DNA of 64,000 nt from Candidatus Gastranaerophilales bacterium (GTDB lineage Bacteria > Cyanobacteriota > Vampirovibrionia > Gastranaerophilales > Gastranaerophilaceae). The stretch is taken from contig CALVEM010000011.1 in assembly GCA_944326605.1 (NCBI GenBank), positions 1 through 64,000 of the forward strand, in the 5' to 3' direction. Below the pieces are notes generated by a model. It made no database searches. It was given only the letters and a program-made list of their open reading frames with translations, and had not been told where the DNA came from. The position numbers were made by a program, and so were the translations under genes. Below are positions 8,850-19,100 of this stretch, in pieces. Numbering within the stretch: the stretch's first letter is position 1; each line of letters begins with the position of its first letter.

Positions 8850-9635
8850 CTAGTTTCGACCCAGATAGACCGCAGCAATATCTATATCATTCTGGGTTGT
8901 AATTTTTATGTTTTTATAACTGCCATCCAGAATGTAAACGGTCTGCCCGAGTTCTTCAAGCATTCCTGCATCATCCGTAAAATTCTGACCGTATAATTTT
9001 TCATGCGCCTGTTTTATAAGATTATATTCAAAAGCCTGCGGAGTTTGAGTATTATAGAGTTTAGAACGGTCAATCGTTCTTATTATTTTCCCGTCAACAA
9101 CTTCTTTAATTGTATCAATAGTTTTTGTAGCAACAGTTAATGCTTTTTTTTCTTTAACCATTTCAATTGCACGGTTTATAAGTTCTGTTGATATCATCGG
9201 TCTTGCCCCGTCATGAATTAACACATAATCACATTCGCCGGCTTTTAATCCATTGTATACAGATGCCTGACGTGTCTGTCCGCCTTCTATAATTTTTACC
9301 TTAGAACTGTCTTTAAAGATTTTATTTAATTCATCAATAATTGTTTTATTTGCGCAGATTATAATTTCATCAACATCGGAAGCCTCAAATGCTTCTACCG
9401 TATATTTTATAACCTCTTTGCCAATATTCTTGTTATTTTTAATATATTCGCCAGAGGCTTCGCCTCCGTTTATAACCTCTTTGCCGTTATTCTTGCTATT
9501 TTCAATATATACGCCAGAGGCTTCGCCTCCGTTTATAACCTCTTTGCCATAAATTTTTTCAAGCAGTTTATTTTTATTGCCGAAACGTGATGATGTTCCG
9601 CCTGCAGGTATTATTGCATTGACTTTGAAGTGCAT
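8850..9635 (-). CDS. ispD: 2-C-methyl-D-erythritol 4-phosphate cytidylyltransferase with repeat insertion
   Basis: IspD makes CDP-methylerythritol in the non-mevalonate isoprenoid pathway. Family motifs are present: IIPAGGTSSRFG at the N-terminus, HDGARPMIS in the middle, QTPQAF, and TDDAGMLEELG with IKITTQNDI near the end. The protein is 261 residues. Two tandem 21-residue units (NGGEASG...GKEVI) are inserted after KIYGKEVI and before KYTVEAFEAS. Removing both gives 219 residues, close to the usual size. The insert keeps frame and has no stop, so the enzyme is probably still made, with an added loop. thiL lies 4 bp upstream on the same strand. Confidence 0.95.
   Translation of the reverse strand: MHFKVNAIIPAGGTSSRFGNKNKLLEKIYGKEVINGGEASGVYIENSKNNGKEVINGGEASGEYIKNNKNIGKEVIKYTVEAFEASDVDEIIICANKTIIDELNKIFKDSSKVKIIEGGQTRQASVYNGLKAGECDYVLIHDGARPMISTELINRAIEMVKEKKALTVATKTIDTIKEVVDGKIIRTIDRSKLYNTQTPQAFEYNLIKQAHEKLYGQNFTDDAGMLEELGQTVYILDGSYKNIKITTQNDIDIAAVYLGRN
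9409..9534. repeat. Two tandem 63-bp units inserted in frame in ispD
   Basis: The 14-mer ATAACCTCTTTGCC occurs at 9409, 9472 and 9535, exactly 63 bp apart, defining two full units plus the host copy. Each unit contains the dyad GAGGCTTCGCCTC, able to form a hairpin, and encodes 21 residues in the ispD frame. The two units differ at a few positions. This resembles coding-region palindromic elements known from Rickettsia, though no relationship to those is shown. Confidence 0.85.
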
Positions 9636-9639
9636 TTAT

Positions 9640-10545
9640 CTACTCCTTAAAATGATTAAATAAGCTGCTGTCAGGTTCATTAAATATTTTTCCGTCAATT
9701 TTAACAGACGGAGAACCTTTTTCTACACTTCCAATTATCGTATAACCCGAAATCTTTTGCAACAGATTTTCAGGAACTGCTGCAACAAGCTGATAATCTT
9801 CTCCGCCGTATAAAACAGTCTGCATATCAACAGAAAAATCATGCGGAATTTTTTTTGTGTCAATATTCATTATGACGTTACTTGCTTTTGATATTTGAAA
9901 TAATGCATCCGCAAGTCCGTCCGATGTATCCATCATTGCATAATCCTGTGTTATATTTTCTGCTATCCGGGCTGAGAATTCAATCTGTGCCTCAGGCATG
10001 AGATGCGCTTTGATAAATTTATTATTTATCCCCTCTGTTTGTGAAAGCCGGCTTTTTTTTATTAAAATATCTAATCCTTTTGCACTGTTGCCGTGTTCTC
10101 CGGATACTATGATTTTATAATCAGGTTTTGCAAGGCTTCTGGAAGATATCTTCCTGCCTCTTGTATCGCCTATTGCGGCGGCAGAAATATAGATTTTATC
10201 AGCACCGGTAATATCACCTCCGACTATTTCAACATTCCCTGATGCCGCTTTTGCACCTTTATAAAAATTTTCAACAAAGCCATTATCCGTATTGGGTGGT
10301 AAAGACAGTGAAATTGTCAAATATTTTGGTTTAGCGCCGCTTGCACAAATATCGCTTATATTTACCATTACAGTTTTGTATCCTAATTGGTAAGAGGTTA
10401 TAAATTCCTTTTTAAAATGAATATCTTCCACAAGACTGTCCTGACTTACTACAATACCAAAATCTTTAAGGTATGCACAGTCATCTCCTATATATGGCGA
10501 ATTTAGTATTGATTTAATTATTTGTATAAAGTCCTGTTCTTTCAT
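9640..10545 (-). CDS. thiL: Thiamine-monophosphate kinase
   Basis: ThiL phosphorylates thiamine monophosphate to the active diphosphate using ATP. This 301-residue protein has the AIR-synthase-like fold motifs in order: GDDCAYL (near residue 20), SQDSLVEDIHF (near 34), VNISDICASGAKP (near 61), GGDITGADK (near 110) and MDTSDGLADAL (near 206). The aspartates in these motifs bind Mg-ATP. Its ATG overlaps the TGA of the upstream GGDEF gene by one base (TGATG), so translation is coupled. ispD follows 4 bp downstream. Confidence 0.95.
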   Translation of the reverse strand: MKEQDFIQIIKSILNSPYIGDDCAYLKDFGIVVSQDSLVEDIHFKKEFITSYQLGYKTVMVNISDICASGAKPKYLTISLSLPPNTDNGFVENFYKGAKAASGNVEIVGGDITGADKIYISAAAIGDTRGRKISSRSLAKPDYKIIVSGEHGNSAKGLDILIKKSRLSQTEGINNKFIKAHLMPEAQIEFSARIAENITQDYAMMDTSDGLADALFQISKASNVIMNIDTKKIPHDFSVDMQTVLYGGEDYQLVAAVPENLLQKISGYTIIGSVEKGSPSVKIDGKIFNEPDSSLFNHFKE

Positions 10546-12440
10546 CAGATATCATGATCTATAAGTGATACAAATTCCTGTACTAAAGCTGTATTCCATT
10601 TTTTGCCTGCGTCCTGCTTGATAATTTCCAGTGCCTGTTTCGGGGTGAGTTCTGCTCTGTATGTTCTCGGTTCCGTCAGGGCAAAATAAGCATCCACAAT
10701 TAATATTATCTGGGATGTCATTGGAATTTGTTCTTTTGCTATTTTTGAAGGGTAACCCGATCCGTCCCAGTTTTCATGGTGGTGTTCTATGATGGGAAGA
10801 ATATCTTGAATATAGCTTATCGGTTGGAGAATTTCTCTTGCCGCAATAATCGGATGTTCTTTTATATGATTGCGTTCTTCTTCGGTAAGCGGTGTTGTTT
10901 TTTGCAGAAGTTCCTGCGGAAGCATCAGATTGCCTATATCATAAAGAAGCATTGCGATTTTTAGTTTGTCTATTTCATCTTTCGGCAGGTCAAAACGTTT
11001 TGCAAGACTGACGGCGAGTAAAACTTTTGATTTTACTGTTCCTTTATGATGCAGCGGGTTGTAAGACTGGGTCAGCATATCCGCAACAGAATAGAGAACT
11101 TCTTTTGGTACTTCATTTTCAGTGTTTTTAAGTTTGTTTCTAATTTCTTCAGTTACGTCAGGATTTATCGGAATATTATGTCTTGACAAAATATCCGTGA
11201 ATGTATTAATTGCAACTTCCTGCCAGCTTGTTTCAGATATCGGTTTTGCAAGAGTAACACGGTTTCTGCCGTTTCTTTTTGATGTGTACATTGCCTGATC
11301 TGTCAGTTCAAGAATATCATCTATATTATCCGAATGTTCTAAAAATGTTGCCACACCTATACTTGCGGTTATATGACCGATTGTATCAAGTTCTTCTTCT
11401 TCAAGTGCTTTTCTTATTCTTTCTGCAGCTGCCATTGCTCCCTGCGTTTCTACTCCGGGCAAAATAACGTTAAATTCTTCGCCGCCCATTCTTGCTGCAG
11501 TATCTATTGCACGCGCATTTTTCTTTAGTACTTTTGCAACGGTTTTTATCGCCAGATCGCCGTATGCATGACCGTACTTGTCATTAATTTCTTTTAAATG
11601 GTCAAGATCAAGCCCTATTATACTAAAGGGTTGTTTTTGGCGCAGCGCACGTCTGACTTCTTTATTCAGATATTCTTCAAAATATCTTCTGTTATACAAA
11701 CCTGTGAGAGAATCAGTTACCGCCTGTGCTTTAACTTCTTCAAACAAGCCTGCTATGGTTATTGCCATTTCTATCTGCTGGGCAAAAATTGTAAGGAAGT
11801 CGGTTTCGCCTTCTGTCAAATCTTTTCTTGAAGAGAATACATCAAACCACCCAAAAATGGTATTTCTGCTGTAAAGCGGTACTGTTATTATAGATTTGCT
11901 CGGGCTGCCCTGCACAACTTCATCTATTATTTCATCAGATGCATCGGGGATAACAGATTTTAATGTTCCGCCTATATCGGTTGTCTGTAAAATTTTTTTT
12001 ATTTTTGCGGCTTTTGCATAAACACTTTCTTCATTATAGACAAGTCTTCGTGTTTGAATAGGTGTTTTTATAAGTTTATTAACCCTTTTAATCGAAGGAT
12101 CGTTTGATTGCGCCAGAACTGAAAGATAGGTTCCCCTCTCATCTTCGCATTTTTTTATTATGTTGCAGTGCAGGTATCCGAGTTCTCCCTGAATGTTATT
12201 GACAATGGTTTCAAGAACGCTATGCAAGGGTCTTGAGGAATTCATCATATCCCAGATATGCTGTAATGTTAACATTCTTTTATTTGCAATATTAAGTTCT
12301 CTTGTACGTTCTTCAATTTCTTGTTCGAGCTGAATATTGCGTTCGTAAACCTCCAGATAGTCCTGCTTATTGTGATAAATTGTATTCTCGACTTCTGAAA
12401 CTTTCTTGTAAATATCTTTTAGATTTTCGAAAAAATTCAT
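10545..12440 (-). CDS. GAF-GGDEF-HD-GYP signalling protein, degenerate HD motif
   Basis: This cytoplasmic protein of about 631 residues probably makes cyclic di-GMP. It has an N-terminal coiled coil, a GAF-like sensor domain (about 70-235), a GGDEF domain with GGEEF active site preceded five residues upstream by an RAID (RxxD) inhibitory site, and a C-terminal HD-GYP-like domain. The latter keeps HHENWDGSGYP but has LLYDIGN where LLHDIGK is expected, so the first metal-binding histidine is lost. I chose ATG 12440: TTGTAA/ATTATA boxes spaced 17 bp (read on the plus strand) place transcription nearly at that codon. A GTG start at 12455 is also possible. Confidence 0.88.
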   Translation of the reverse strand: MNFFENLKDIYKKVSEVENTIYHNKQDYLEVYERNIQLEQEIEERTRELNIANKRMLTLQHIWDMMNSSRPLHSVLETIVNNIQGELGYLHCNIIKKCEDERGTYLSVLAQSNDPSIKRVNKLIKTPIQTRRLVYNEESVYAKAAKIKKILQTTDIGGTLKSVIPDASDEIIDEVVQGSPSKSIITVPLYSRNTIFGWFDVFSSRKDLTEGETDFLTIFAQQIEMAITIAGLFEEVKAQAVTDSLTGLYNRRYFEEYLNKEVRRALRQKQPFSIIGLDLDHLKEINDKYGHAYGDLAIKTVAKVLKKNARAIDTAARMGGEEFNVILPGVETQGAMAAAERIRKALEEEELDTIGHITASIGVATFLEHSDNIDDILELTDQAMYTSKRNGRNRVTLAKPISETSWQEVAINTFTDILSRHNIPINPDVTEEIRNKLKNTENEVPKEVLYSVADMLTQSYNPLHHKGTVKSKVLLAVSLAKRFDLPKDEIDKLKIAMLLYDIGNLMLPQELLQKTTPLTEEERNHIKEHPIIAAREILQPISYIQDILPIIEHHHENWDGSGYPSKIAKEQIPMTSQIILIVDAYFALTEPRTYRAELTPKQALEIIKQDAGKKWNTALVQEFVSLIDHDI

Positions 12441-12446
12441 ACGCTT

Positions 12447-12475
12447 ATTATACACTATTGTTTCACATTTTGTAA
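12447..12475 (-). promoter_or_regulatory. Promoter giving a leaderless or near-leaderless GGDEF mRNA
   Basis: On the minus strand, TTACAA (12470-12475), a 17-bp spacer and TATAAT (12447-12452) lie inside the 3' end of the upstream glycosyltransferase gene. Transcription would begin within a few bases of the ATG at 12440, leaving no room for a ribosome-binding site. None is visible for either candidate start. Confidence 0.5.
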
Positions 12476-13507
12476 TATTTTGTTAACAATATTTATAATT
12501 TCTTCCGGTTCCGGTTTGGTTCGGCATAATTTTGCGTCTTTTCCTGTTAAAGGGCATGTTCTTCTGTGGCAGGGAAAACATTTTAAATCACCTCTGATTG
12601 AATAATATTTTTCAGGATCTCCCATAGGTCCATACATTGTTGCAGGAGTACAGCAAAAAATCGTAATGACAGCAGGAATTTCTGTTGCACGTGCAAGATG
12701 CGCGCTGCCCGAATCCGGAGACATTACAAGCGATGCGCGGCAAAACAGTTCTATAAGTTCTTTTACCTGTGTTTTGCCTGCTAGGTTTATAAATTTGCCG
12801 CCGCTTATGTAGTTAATTAAATCATTGTCGCGTTCGGTTCCGGTAAATACCAGAGAGCATTTATCCTTAATAGCATCTACAACGGTTTTCCAGTTATCTT
12901 TTTTCCAGTGCTTCATTTTCCATGTGGTTGCAGGACATATTACGACCATCGGTTTGGATAAATCCAAACCTTGCAAAAGTTTGTCAACTTTTGCTTTTGT
13001 CTCATTGCTGGAAGGCGGCAGTGTATATTTAATTTCGTCTGTTCCTTCAAGTCCGAGGTATTTTGCAAATTGCATATACTGAATAATTACGTTTGTTGTA
13101 CAGTTAGGGTTCGGTGCTCTTTGTACCGTTTCATTGCCGGCGAGATTAGAGAATTCTCTGCTGTGTTCAAAAACAAGTTTTCGTTTTGCGCGGGCAAGAA
13201 GCATCCACTGCATGCTTTTGAACATGCCTTGAGAATCTATTGCAATATCGTACTTTTCTTTCCTAACTTCTATCGCCAGTTTAATGAATTCAAAAAAGTT
13301 CGCAATAGAAAACCCTCTTTTTTTCCACTTTTGAATAGGAATAAGGATTGTATTTTTTACTGCGGGGTTGTCCTTTATTACATCATACCCTTTTTCTGAC
13401 ACAAGCCAGGTTATTTCATAACCGTTTTTTTGTAAAACATTTGCAAGCGGAATATTAAATATTATATCGCCGAGCGATGAAAGTTTTATCAGGAGAAGTT
13501 TTTTCAT
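12455..13507 (-). CDS. Glycosyltransferase family 9 (heptosyltransferase-like)
   Basis: This 350-residue GT-B enzyme resembles ADP-heptose:LPS heptosyltransferases. The N-terminus KLLLIKLSSLGDIIFNIPL is typical of GT9, and the C-terminal half has the donor-binding region with SPDSGSAHLARA. Near the end is a cysteine cluster (CFPCHRRTCPLTGKDAKLC) seen in some GT9 members. It probably adds a sugar to lipopolysaccharide or another surface glycan on the cytoplasmic side of the membrane. It overlaps the upstream ROK kinase gene by 4 nt, suggesting a sugar-metabolism operon. The acceptor is not predictable. Confidence 0.88.
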   Translation of the reverse strand: MKKLLLIKLSSLGDIIFNIPLANVLQKNGYEITWLVSEKGYDVIKDNPAVKNTILIPIQKWKKRGFSIANFFEFIKLAIEVRKEKYDIAIDSQGMFKSMQWMLLARAKRKLVFEHSREFSNLAGNETVQRAPNPNCTTNVIIQYMQFAKYLGLEGTDEIKYTLPPSSNETKAKVDKLLQGLDLSKPMVVICPATTWKMKHWKKDNWKTVVDAIKDKCSLVFTGTERDNDLINYISGGKFINLAGKTQVKELIELFCRASLVMSPDSGSAHLARATEIPAVITIFCCTPATMYGPMGDPEKYYSIRGDLKCFPCHRRTCPLTGKDAKLCRTKPEPEEIINIVNKILQNVKQ

Positions 13508-14463
13508 AATACTCTCTCCTCTAAAAATGCAGCACCTATAACACCGGAATAATCTCCAAGTGCCGCTTTTTTAAATTCAATTTTTGCTGCCGGAACAGGT
13601 AAAGATTTTGCGCGGGCTTTCTTTATTGTTTTTTGATAAAAATAGTCAACAGCTTCAATCAATCCCCCGCCGAGAATAATTAATTGCGGGTTAACAAAAT
13701 TTATAACGCTTGCAATACCGCCGGAGAGATATTCAGCAGCTTCTGTTACACATTGCAAGACCAGTTCGTCTTCCCTTTCGATTGATTTTTGGATCATGCT
13801 TGATGTAATGAATTTGCCTGGTTCAAGATAGTCCTGAATCGCAGATTTTCTCCCTTTTTTTAATGCGCCTTCAATTCTTGTTTCAATAGCCGAGCGGGAA
13901 GCATAAGCTTCCAGACATCCGTGTGCTCCGCAGGCGCATTGTCTGCCGTTTAAATCAACAATAATATGTCCGATTTCACCTGCTGTTCCTGTCGCACCGT
14001 AAATTATTCTTCCGTTTTTTACGATGGCAGAACCTACACCTGTTCCGACAAATATACAGACAAAATCATTGCATCCTTTACCGGCGCCGAATTTTTGTTC
14101 TCCAATAGCTGCAATTTCAACGTCATTACCTACAAAAACAGGAAGATTAAAATAATTTTTCAATGTTGTTTTTATATCAAGATCAAAACAATCCAAATTT
14201 GGTGCACCTATTATAATTCCGTTTTCTCTGTCAATTTGACCGGCTGCGCCAACGCCTATTGAACTTATTTCTTCCTTTCTTATTTTGCTTTCCGCAAAAA
14301 GTTCTTCAATCCCTTCAATAAGTTTTTTTATGATATTTTGCGAACCTTTTTGTTTTTTTGTTTTCTTTTTTACGTGATAAAGGACTTCCCCTGAGGATCT
14401 GTCTACAAGGGCTGTAAGAATTTTTGTTCCGCCTAAATCAACTCCGATAGAATACTTTTTCAT
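13504..14463 (-). CDS. ROK-family sugar kinase (glucokinase-like)
   Basis: This 319-residue kinase has the N-terminal phosphate-binding motif GVDLGGTKI, a sugar-binding GNDVEIAAIGE segment, a second ATP motif (VGTGVGSAIV) and the ROK zinc signature CACGAHGCLEAYAS. It probably phosphorylates glucose or N-acetylmannosamine at the 6-OH using ATP. It is the first gene of a minus-strand run with the glycosyltransferase, GGDEF, thiL and ispD genes, and is divergent from the GH13 gene. Substrate specificity is inferred from the family. Confidence 0.9.
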   Translation of the reverse strand: MKKYSIGVDLGGTKILTALVDRSSGEVLYHVKKKTKKQKGSQNIIKKLIEGIEELFAESKIRKEEISSIGVGAAGQIDRENGIIIGAPNLDCFDLDIKTTLKNYFNLPVFVGNDVEIAAIGEQKFGAGKGCNDFVCIFVGTGVGSAIVKNGRIIYGATGTAGEIGHIIVDLNGRQCACGAHGCLEAYASRSAIETRIEGALKKGRKSAIQDYLEPGKFITSSMIQKSIEREDELVLQCVTEAAEYLSGGIASVINFVNPQLIILGGGLIEAVDYFYQKTIKKARAKSLPVPAAKIEFKKAALGDYSGVIGAAFLEERVL

Positions 14464-14559
14464 ACATTTAAAATTATATACAAAAAACTTTAAATTTGCA
14501 AAAAGTTTGATTATCTGGTAGCATATTAATTATTATTATTATTATAGAGGGGATATGTT

Positions 14560-16107
14560 ATGAAACTTTTTAAAAGATTGTTTATTGCGCTTATTCTGGT
14601 TATGTTTACGTATCAAAGCGGTTTTTGTGCAGATGTATGGATAAATGATTTAAGAAAATTGTTTTTGAATAATGAAGCAGTTATTTATGAAATAAATTTA
14701 AGAACTTTTGGTGCGCAGGATACCAATAAGAACGGTATAATTGATTTTGATGAGGCGGAGGAAAGCGGCACTTTTTTAAATGCTGTTTCGCGTCTTGACG
14801 ATTTAAAACAAAAAGGCATAAATACAATCCATGTTATGCCTATTACGCCTGTCGGTAAAACTAAGGCTCTCGGCACTGCAGGCTCTTTATATGCAGCTTC
14901 AAGTTTTGACAGTTTAAATCCCCAGCTTGAGAGTAAACAAAGTGCATTGTCAGTTGAAGATCAGGCAAGGAAATTCATTGCCGAAGCTCATAAACGTAAA
15001 ATCCGTGTAATCATTGATTTGCCTTCTTGCGCTTCTTATGATTTATATATGCAGCGTCCGGAATTATTCGTTAAAGATAAGTCAGGTCAGCCTGTAGTTC
15101 CTTCTGATTGGTCTGATGTAAGGTTATTAAATGCCGGTTCTGAAGTTTCTGTGAATAAGGATGTATATAACCTTTTTAAAGGATTTGTTGACATGGTAAT
15201 TGATCTTGGTGCCGACGGAATAAGGGCAGATGTCGCAACAAATAAACCTGCAAAATTTTGGAAAGATTTAATATCATATTCAAGGTCAAAAGACCCCCAA
15301 TTTATGTGGCTTGCCGAAGCTTCTGAAAGCTGGACGGAATCTGTTTCTCCTTATGCAGTTTTTACTCCTTATAATAAACTGTTAGAAGCCGGTTTTGACG
15401 GATATTACGGCAGCTGGTTCAATTTGAAAAATTTTAAAACAGGCAAAGAGTTGATTGACCTGATTGAAAAAACTAACACAAACCTTTCCGGCTATCCGGA
15501 TCACAAAGCAGTAATAGGAAGTTTTTCTACACATGATGAAATGAGCCCTATACTTGTTAACGGAAAAAGATATGTAGAAATGATTATGTGGCTTAATTCA
15601 ACATTGCCGGTAAATTCATATTTTGTTGACGGATTTGATACCGGTGACAGTTATATTTATTTGTGGGCAAATAAAAAAGCGCCTAAAACTTATACCGATG
15701 ATGATTATTATTTTGTTCACCGCGGTAAAATTGATATATTTAATTTTTCGCGGCAGCCAGGAGGCAATGACAAAGAAATTGCGTGGACTTTTGCAATAAC
15801 CAATAATTTAAAAAAACAGTTTGCAGAGGTGATAAATAACGGTAAATTTGTTCCTTTACGTGTTTCTAACCCTTCGGTATTTGCTTATGCAGTTACATAC
15901 AAAGACAGAACAATTATTGTAACAGGGAACCTTAATTTCAGAAATAACATAGATACAACCGTTTATATTCCTCATTTTAATGCAGACAGCAGTGTTATTC
16001 CTGTGAAAATAGAAAATACTCCTGTTGCGGGGCGGGGCTCGTTTAAAGTTACATTAAATCCCGGAGAAACACAGGTTCTGCTGGTTAATGATCTGGGCAT
16101 AAAATAA
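14560..16107 (+). CDS. Secreted GH13 alpha-amylase-family enzyme with EF-hand-like loop
   Basis: This 515-residue protein has a signal peptide (about 1-24) and a TIM-barrel glycoside hydrolase domain. The three GH13 catalytic acids are visible: Asp in DGIRADVA (nucleophile), Glu in WLAEASES (acid/base) and Asp in FSTHDEM. It should cleave alpha-glucans outside the cytoplasm. Between the first strand (YEINLRTFG) and helix there is DTNKNGIIDFDE, a 12-residue EF-hand/dockerin-type calcium loop. A GAGGGG ribosome-binding site precedes the ATG. Divergence from the ROK kinase gene suggests related carbohydrate use. Confidence 0.9.
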   Translation: MKLFKRLFIALILVMFTYQSGFCADVWINDLRKLFLNNEAVIYEINLRTFGAQDTNKNGIIDFDEAEESGTFLNAVSRLDDLKQKGINTIHVMPITPVGKTKALGTAGSLYAASSFDSLNPQLESKQSALSVEDQARKFIAEAHKRKIRVIIDLPSCASYDLYMQRPELFVKDKSGQPVVPSDWSDVRLLNAGSEVSVNKDVYNLFKGFVDMVIDLGADGIRADVATNKPAKFWKDLISYSRSKDPQFMWLAEASESWTESVSPYAVFTPYNKLLEAGFDGYYGSWFNLKNFKTGKELIDLIEKTNTNLSGYPDHKAVIGSFSTHDEMSPILVNGKRYVEMIMWLNSTLPVNSYFVDGFDTGDSYIYLWANKKAPKTYTDDDYYFVHRGKIDIFNFSRQPGGNDKEIAWTFAITNNLKKQFAEVINNGKFVPLRVSNPSVFAYAVTYKDRTIIVTGNLNFRNNIDTTVYIPHFNADSSVIPVKIENTPVAGRGSFKVTLNPGETQVLLVNDLGIK

Positions 16108-16126
16108 ATCCGTAATCTTGTGTATA

Positions 16127-19100
16127 TTATGCATAATAACGTTTTTTCAGGTAGTCAAGACGTTTTCTGCGTTTTTTCATAATTTCTTGAGTTCTTCTGT
16201 CAAATTCCCAGGCAGGAATAACTTTTCTCTTTGTATTATCGTCTGTTTCGTCATTGTTTGCCATGATGCTTCCTGCAAGCTCTCCGGCAGTACCGATTAA
16301 TTGCATATAAGGCTCTGCTTTTTCCATAAATTTTTCAAATTTACTTTGCTTGGAAGCTGCCGGTGCTTCTACCGGTTTAAGTTCAATATCAGCATTTTTA
16401 ATACTTTCGTCAAGAGCAGTTTTCGGGTCTTTAGTAAATATTGTTGACATTTCTTTTTGTAATTGTTCATCGCGAGATGTGTCAGAATTAGAATTATTAT
16501 TTACTGAATTGTCAATTTTTTCCAGTACTTCATTAGTGCTTCCTTCAGGTCCTTCAACGGCTGCTTGTTTCAATGCTTCAGCCTGCTGTTGTTGAACATC
16601 TGTTTGTTGAACACCGGTTTGAGTTTCGCTGGGTGCAATATCTGTATTTGTTGTAGTTTCAGGTGATGTTATGTCAGAAGAATTTGTAGTTTGAGAAACT
16701 GTTTGTATGTCTTCAGCTATTTCTTCATCAACGTCAGATTCCGTTTCGGGGATTTCTTTATCATTATTTAATGTTTCATTAATATCCTCAATAACTTCAT
16801 CGGTTGAATCTTGAGAATCCTGAGTAGCAGCCTGTTTTAATTCACTTGCCTGCTGCTGCTGAACATCCGTTTGGGTTGTATCTATGTCTGTGTTTGTTGT
16901 ATTTTCAGTAGTTGTATTATTTGTGTTAGTTTGTATTTCAGTAGTATTTGTATTTTGCGTTGCAATTTGCTGTCTTTTTGTTGAAGCTTCATTTTTTTCT
17001 GTTTTATTTTTGCTATCGCTTTTTTCTGTACTATCAACTTTTTTATCATCATTTTTACTATTAGATTTATTGTTATTTTTTGATTTTGAATCTGATAAAT
17101 TTGAAGCAATATTGCCTGCGGTACCGGCTAATGTTAAACCCATACCTATCATACCCATAATATTTGTTAAACTGTTGCTGCCTTCTTTACCCTGCCATTC
17201 TCTAACCTGGCTTATTACCTGGCTTGAACTGGATACAAGGCTGCCGCTCTGCATTAAAACTGTTGAAACTTTAGATAATCCGCTTTTTGCAACTCCGTTT
17301 ACACTTTTGCCGAGTGAACCGAATGAACCTACGGCATTTGTTACGGCAGAAGCTGCACCTGCAATTGTAGCAATAGAACCTAAAATGCCGGCATCTTTAC
17401 CCTGAAATTCCTGAATGGATGCACCTAAACTTGCAGCAGAACTTACGACATTAAGAGCCGCTGAAACTGCTTGCAAAGCTCCGCTTGCAGCCTGTCCTGT
17501 ACCAACCATAGAAAGTGCTGCTGTTGCAATAGACATACCAAGGGTAATGAATGCCTGATCTATCATTCCGTTGGCGGCCATAATCCCTGCTTTTACAATT
17601 CCGCAGAATAATGTACCTGCTACGCCTATTTTTACAAGCAAAGCTCCTAATGCCGCAGTATATGGTATTAAACTTAATACTGAACCTATAGCTCCTACGA
17701 CCTGAAATACTTTTTCAAATATACCTACAAGGCCGAGTTTTTTCTGTAATGCTTTCTGTTTTGCTTCTTCTGCTTTTAGTCTTTCGTTAGCTTTTTTCTC
17801 TTTTGTTTTTGTAACTTTTGTGAATTTTTTGCTTGATGTTTTGATAAATTTTTGAGAAGCAGTGATTTTTTTCTGATTTCTCTGTACAATTTGATCATTT
17901 GAAGTAAATTTTATACCTAACTCTGTGATTTTTTGGTTGTTTGTTTCCAGGCTGGATATTTTTTCATTAACTACAGAATTTTGAGTTTGTCCGACATTAA
18001 AGCTGTTTGAACCTAAAACTCCGCCGCTCTGTTGATTATTTTGATTATTTGCCGGTTGAGCAGACTGATTAGCTGCGGCGGATTGAGCATCTGCTGCTAA
18101 TTGCTCATTTTCTATAGTTAATGTTTGAAATTCTTCAAGAATTTTTGTTTGTTCTTCTTGAATTTTTTCAGTTTCTTTTTGAAGCTTTTGCATTTCTTTA
18201 GCTTCTTTATTTATTTGTTTTTGAAGCTTTTTAGCTTCTTTTGCAAGTTGTTTTTCTGATTTTTCTTCATCTTTAGTTATCTGTTCGGTTTCTTTTTGAC
18301 CTTTTTCTGTATCTGATTTTATGTCACCTAAGCTGTCATTAGCTTTTTTGGCTTCACTTTGTGCATTACCTTTGTTGACCTCCGGCACTTCATCATCGTC
18401 GGATCCTGAAACGCTTCCTGTATTTGTGCTTACTGCAGTATTGCGTCCGCTGTTTAATTCGTCCCTTGATGCAGCAAGTTCTTTAACGCCAGCTGCTTGA
18501 TTTGAAGGCGAAACCGGAACCGGAGCAGTATTTGACGGCTCTTGCATCGAGATTGCAGCTGTTGCTTCTTTAACAGCTATGTTTGTCTGTTCTCCTGTTT
18601 CTGCAGCGCCTTCCGCCTGACTTTCTGATGAATTGGCTTCGTTTGTTACAGGCTTGCTATCAGCTTTTTCTTCATTTTCGCCTTCTTGTTTTTGTTCTTC
18701 ATCGCTCTTTGAAACACCTTGAGGAGTATCTTCTCCTGTAATTGCTACAATATTTTCATTTACACTATTTAATGATTTTAATGCTTTAGTTCCGTTATCA
18801 AGTGCTGAAGATGTCATTTTGTCGGCAAGTTCCGGAATAGGTGTATTGGCCGTTACTCTGGCCATAATACCTATACCCATGCTGATTGTCCCTTTTGCTA
18901 TATTTCTGAGCCCTTTGGCAAATTGGAATGAAGCAACCTGCATTAAACCGACTTGAACACGATATTTGCCTATTTTTGTTAAAGTAATCCCGCTGTTTTC
19001 TGTAAAATCTAAATCCTCTTTAGCCTGTGGAATTACTTCTTCTTTTTGTTCTGTATGGTCTGCAATATTTTTATTTTCTTCAGGAATTGCTTTATCAAGA

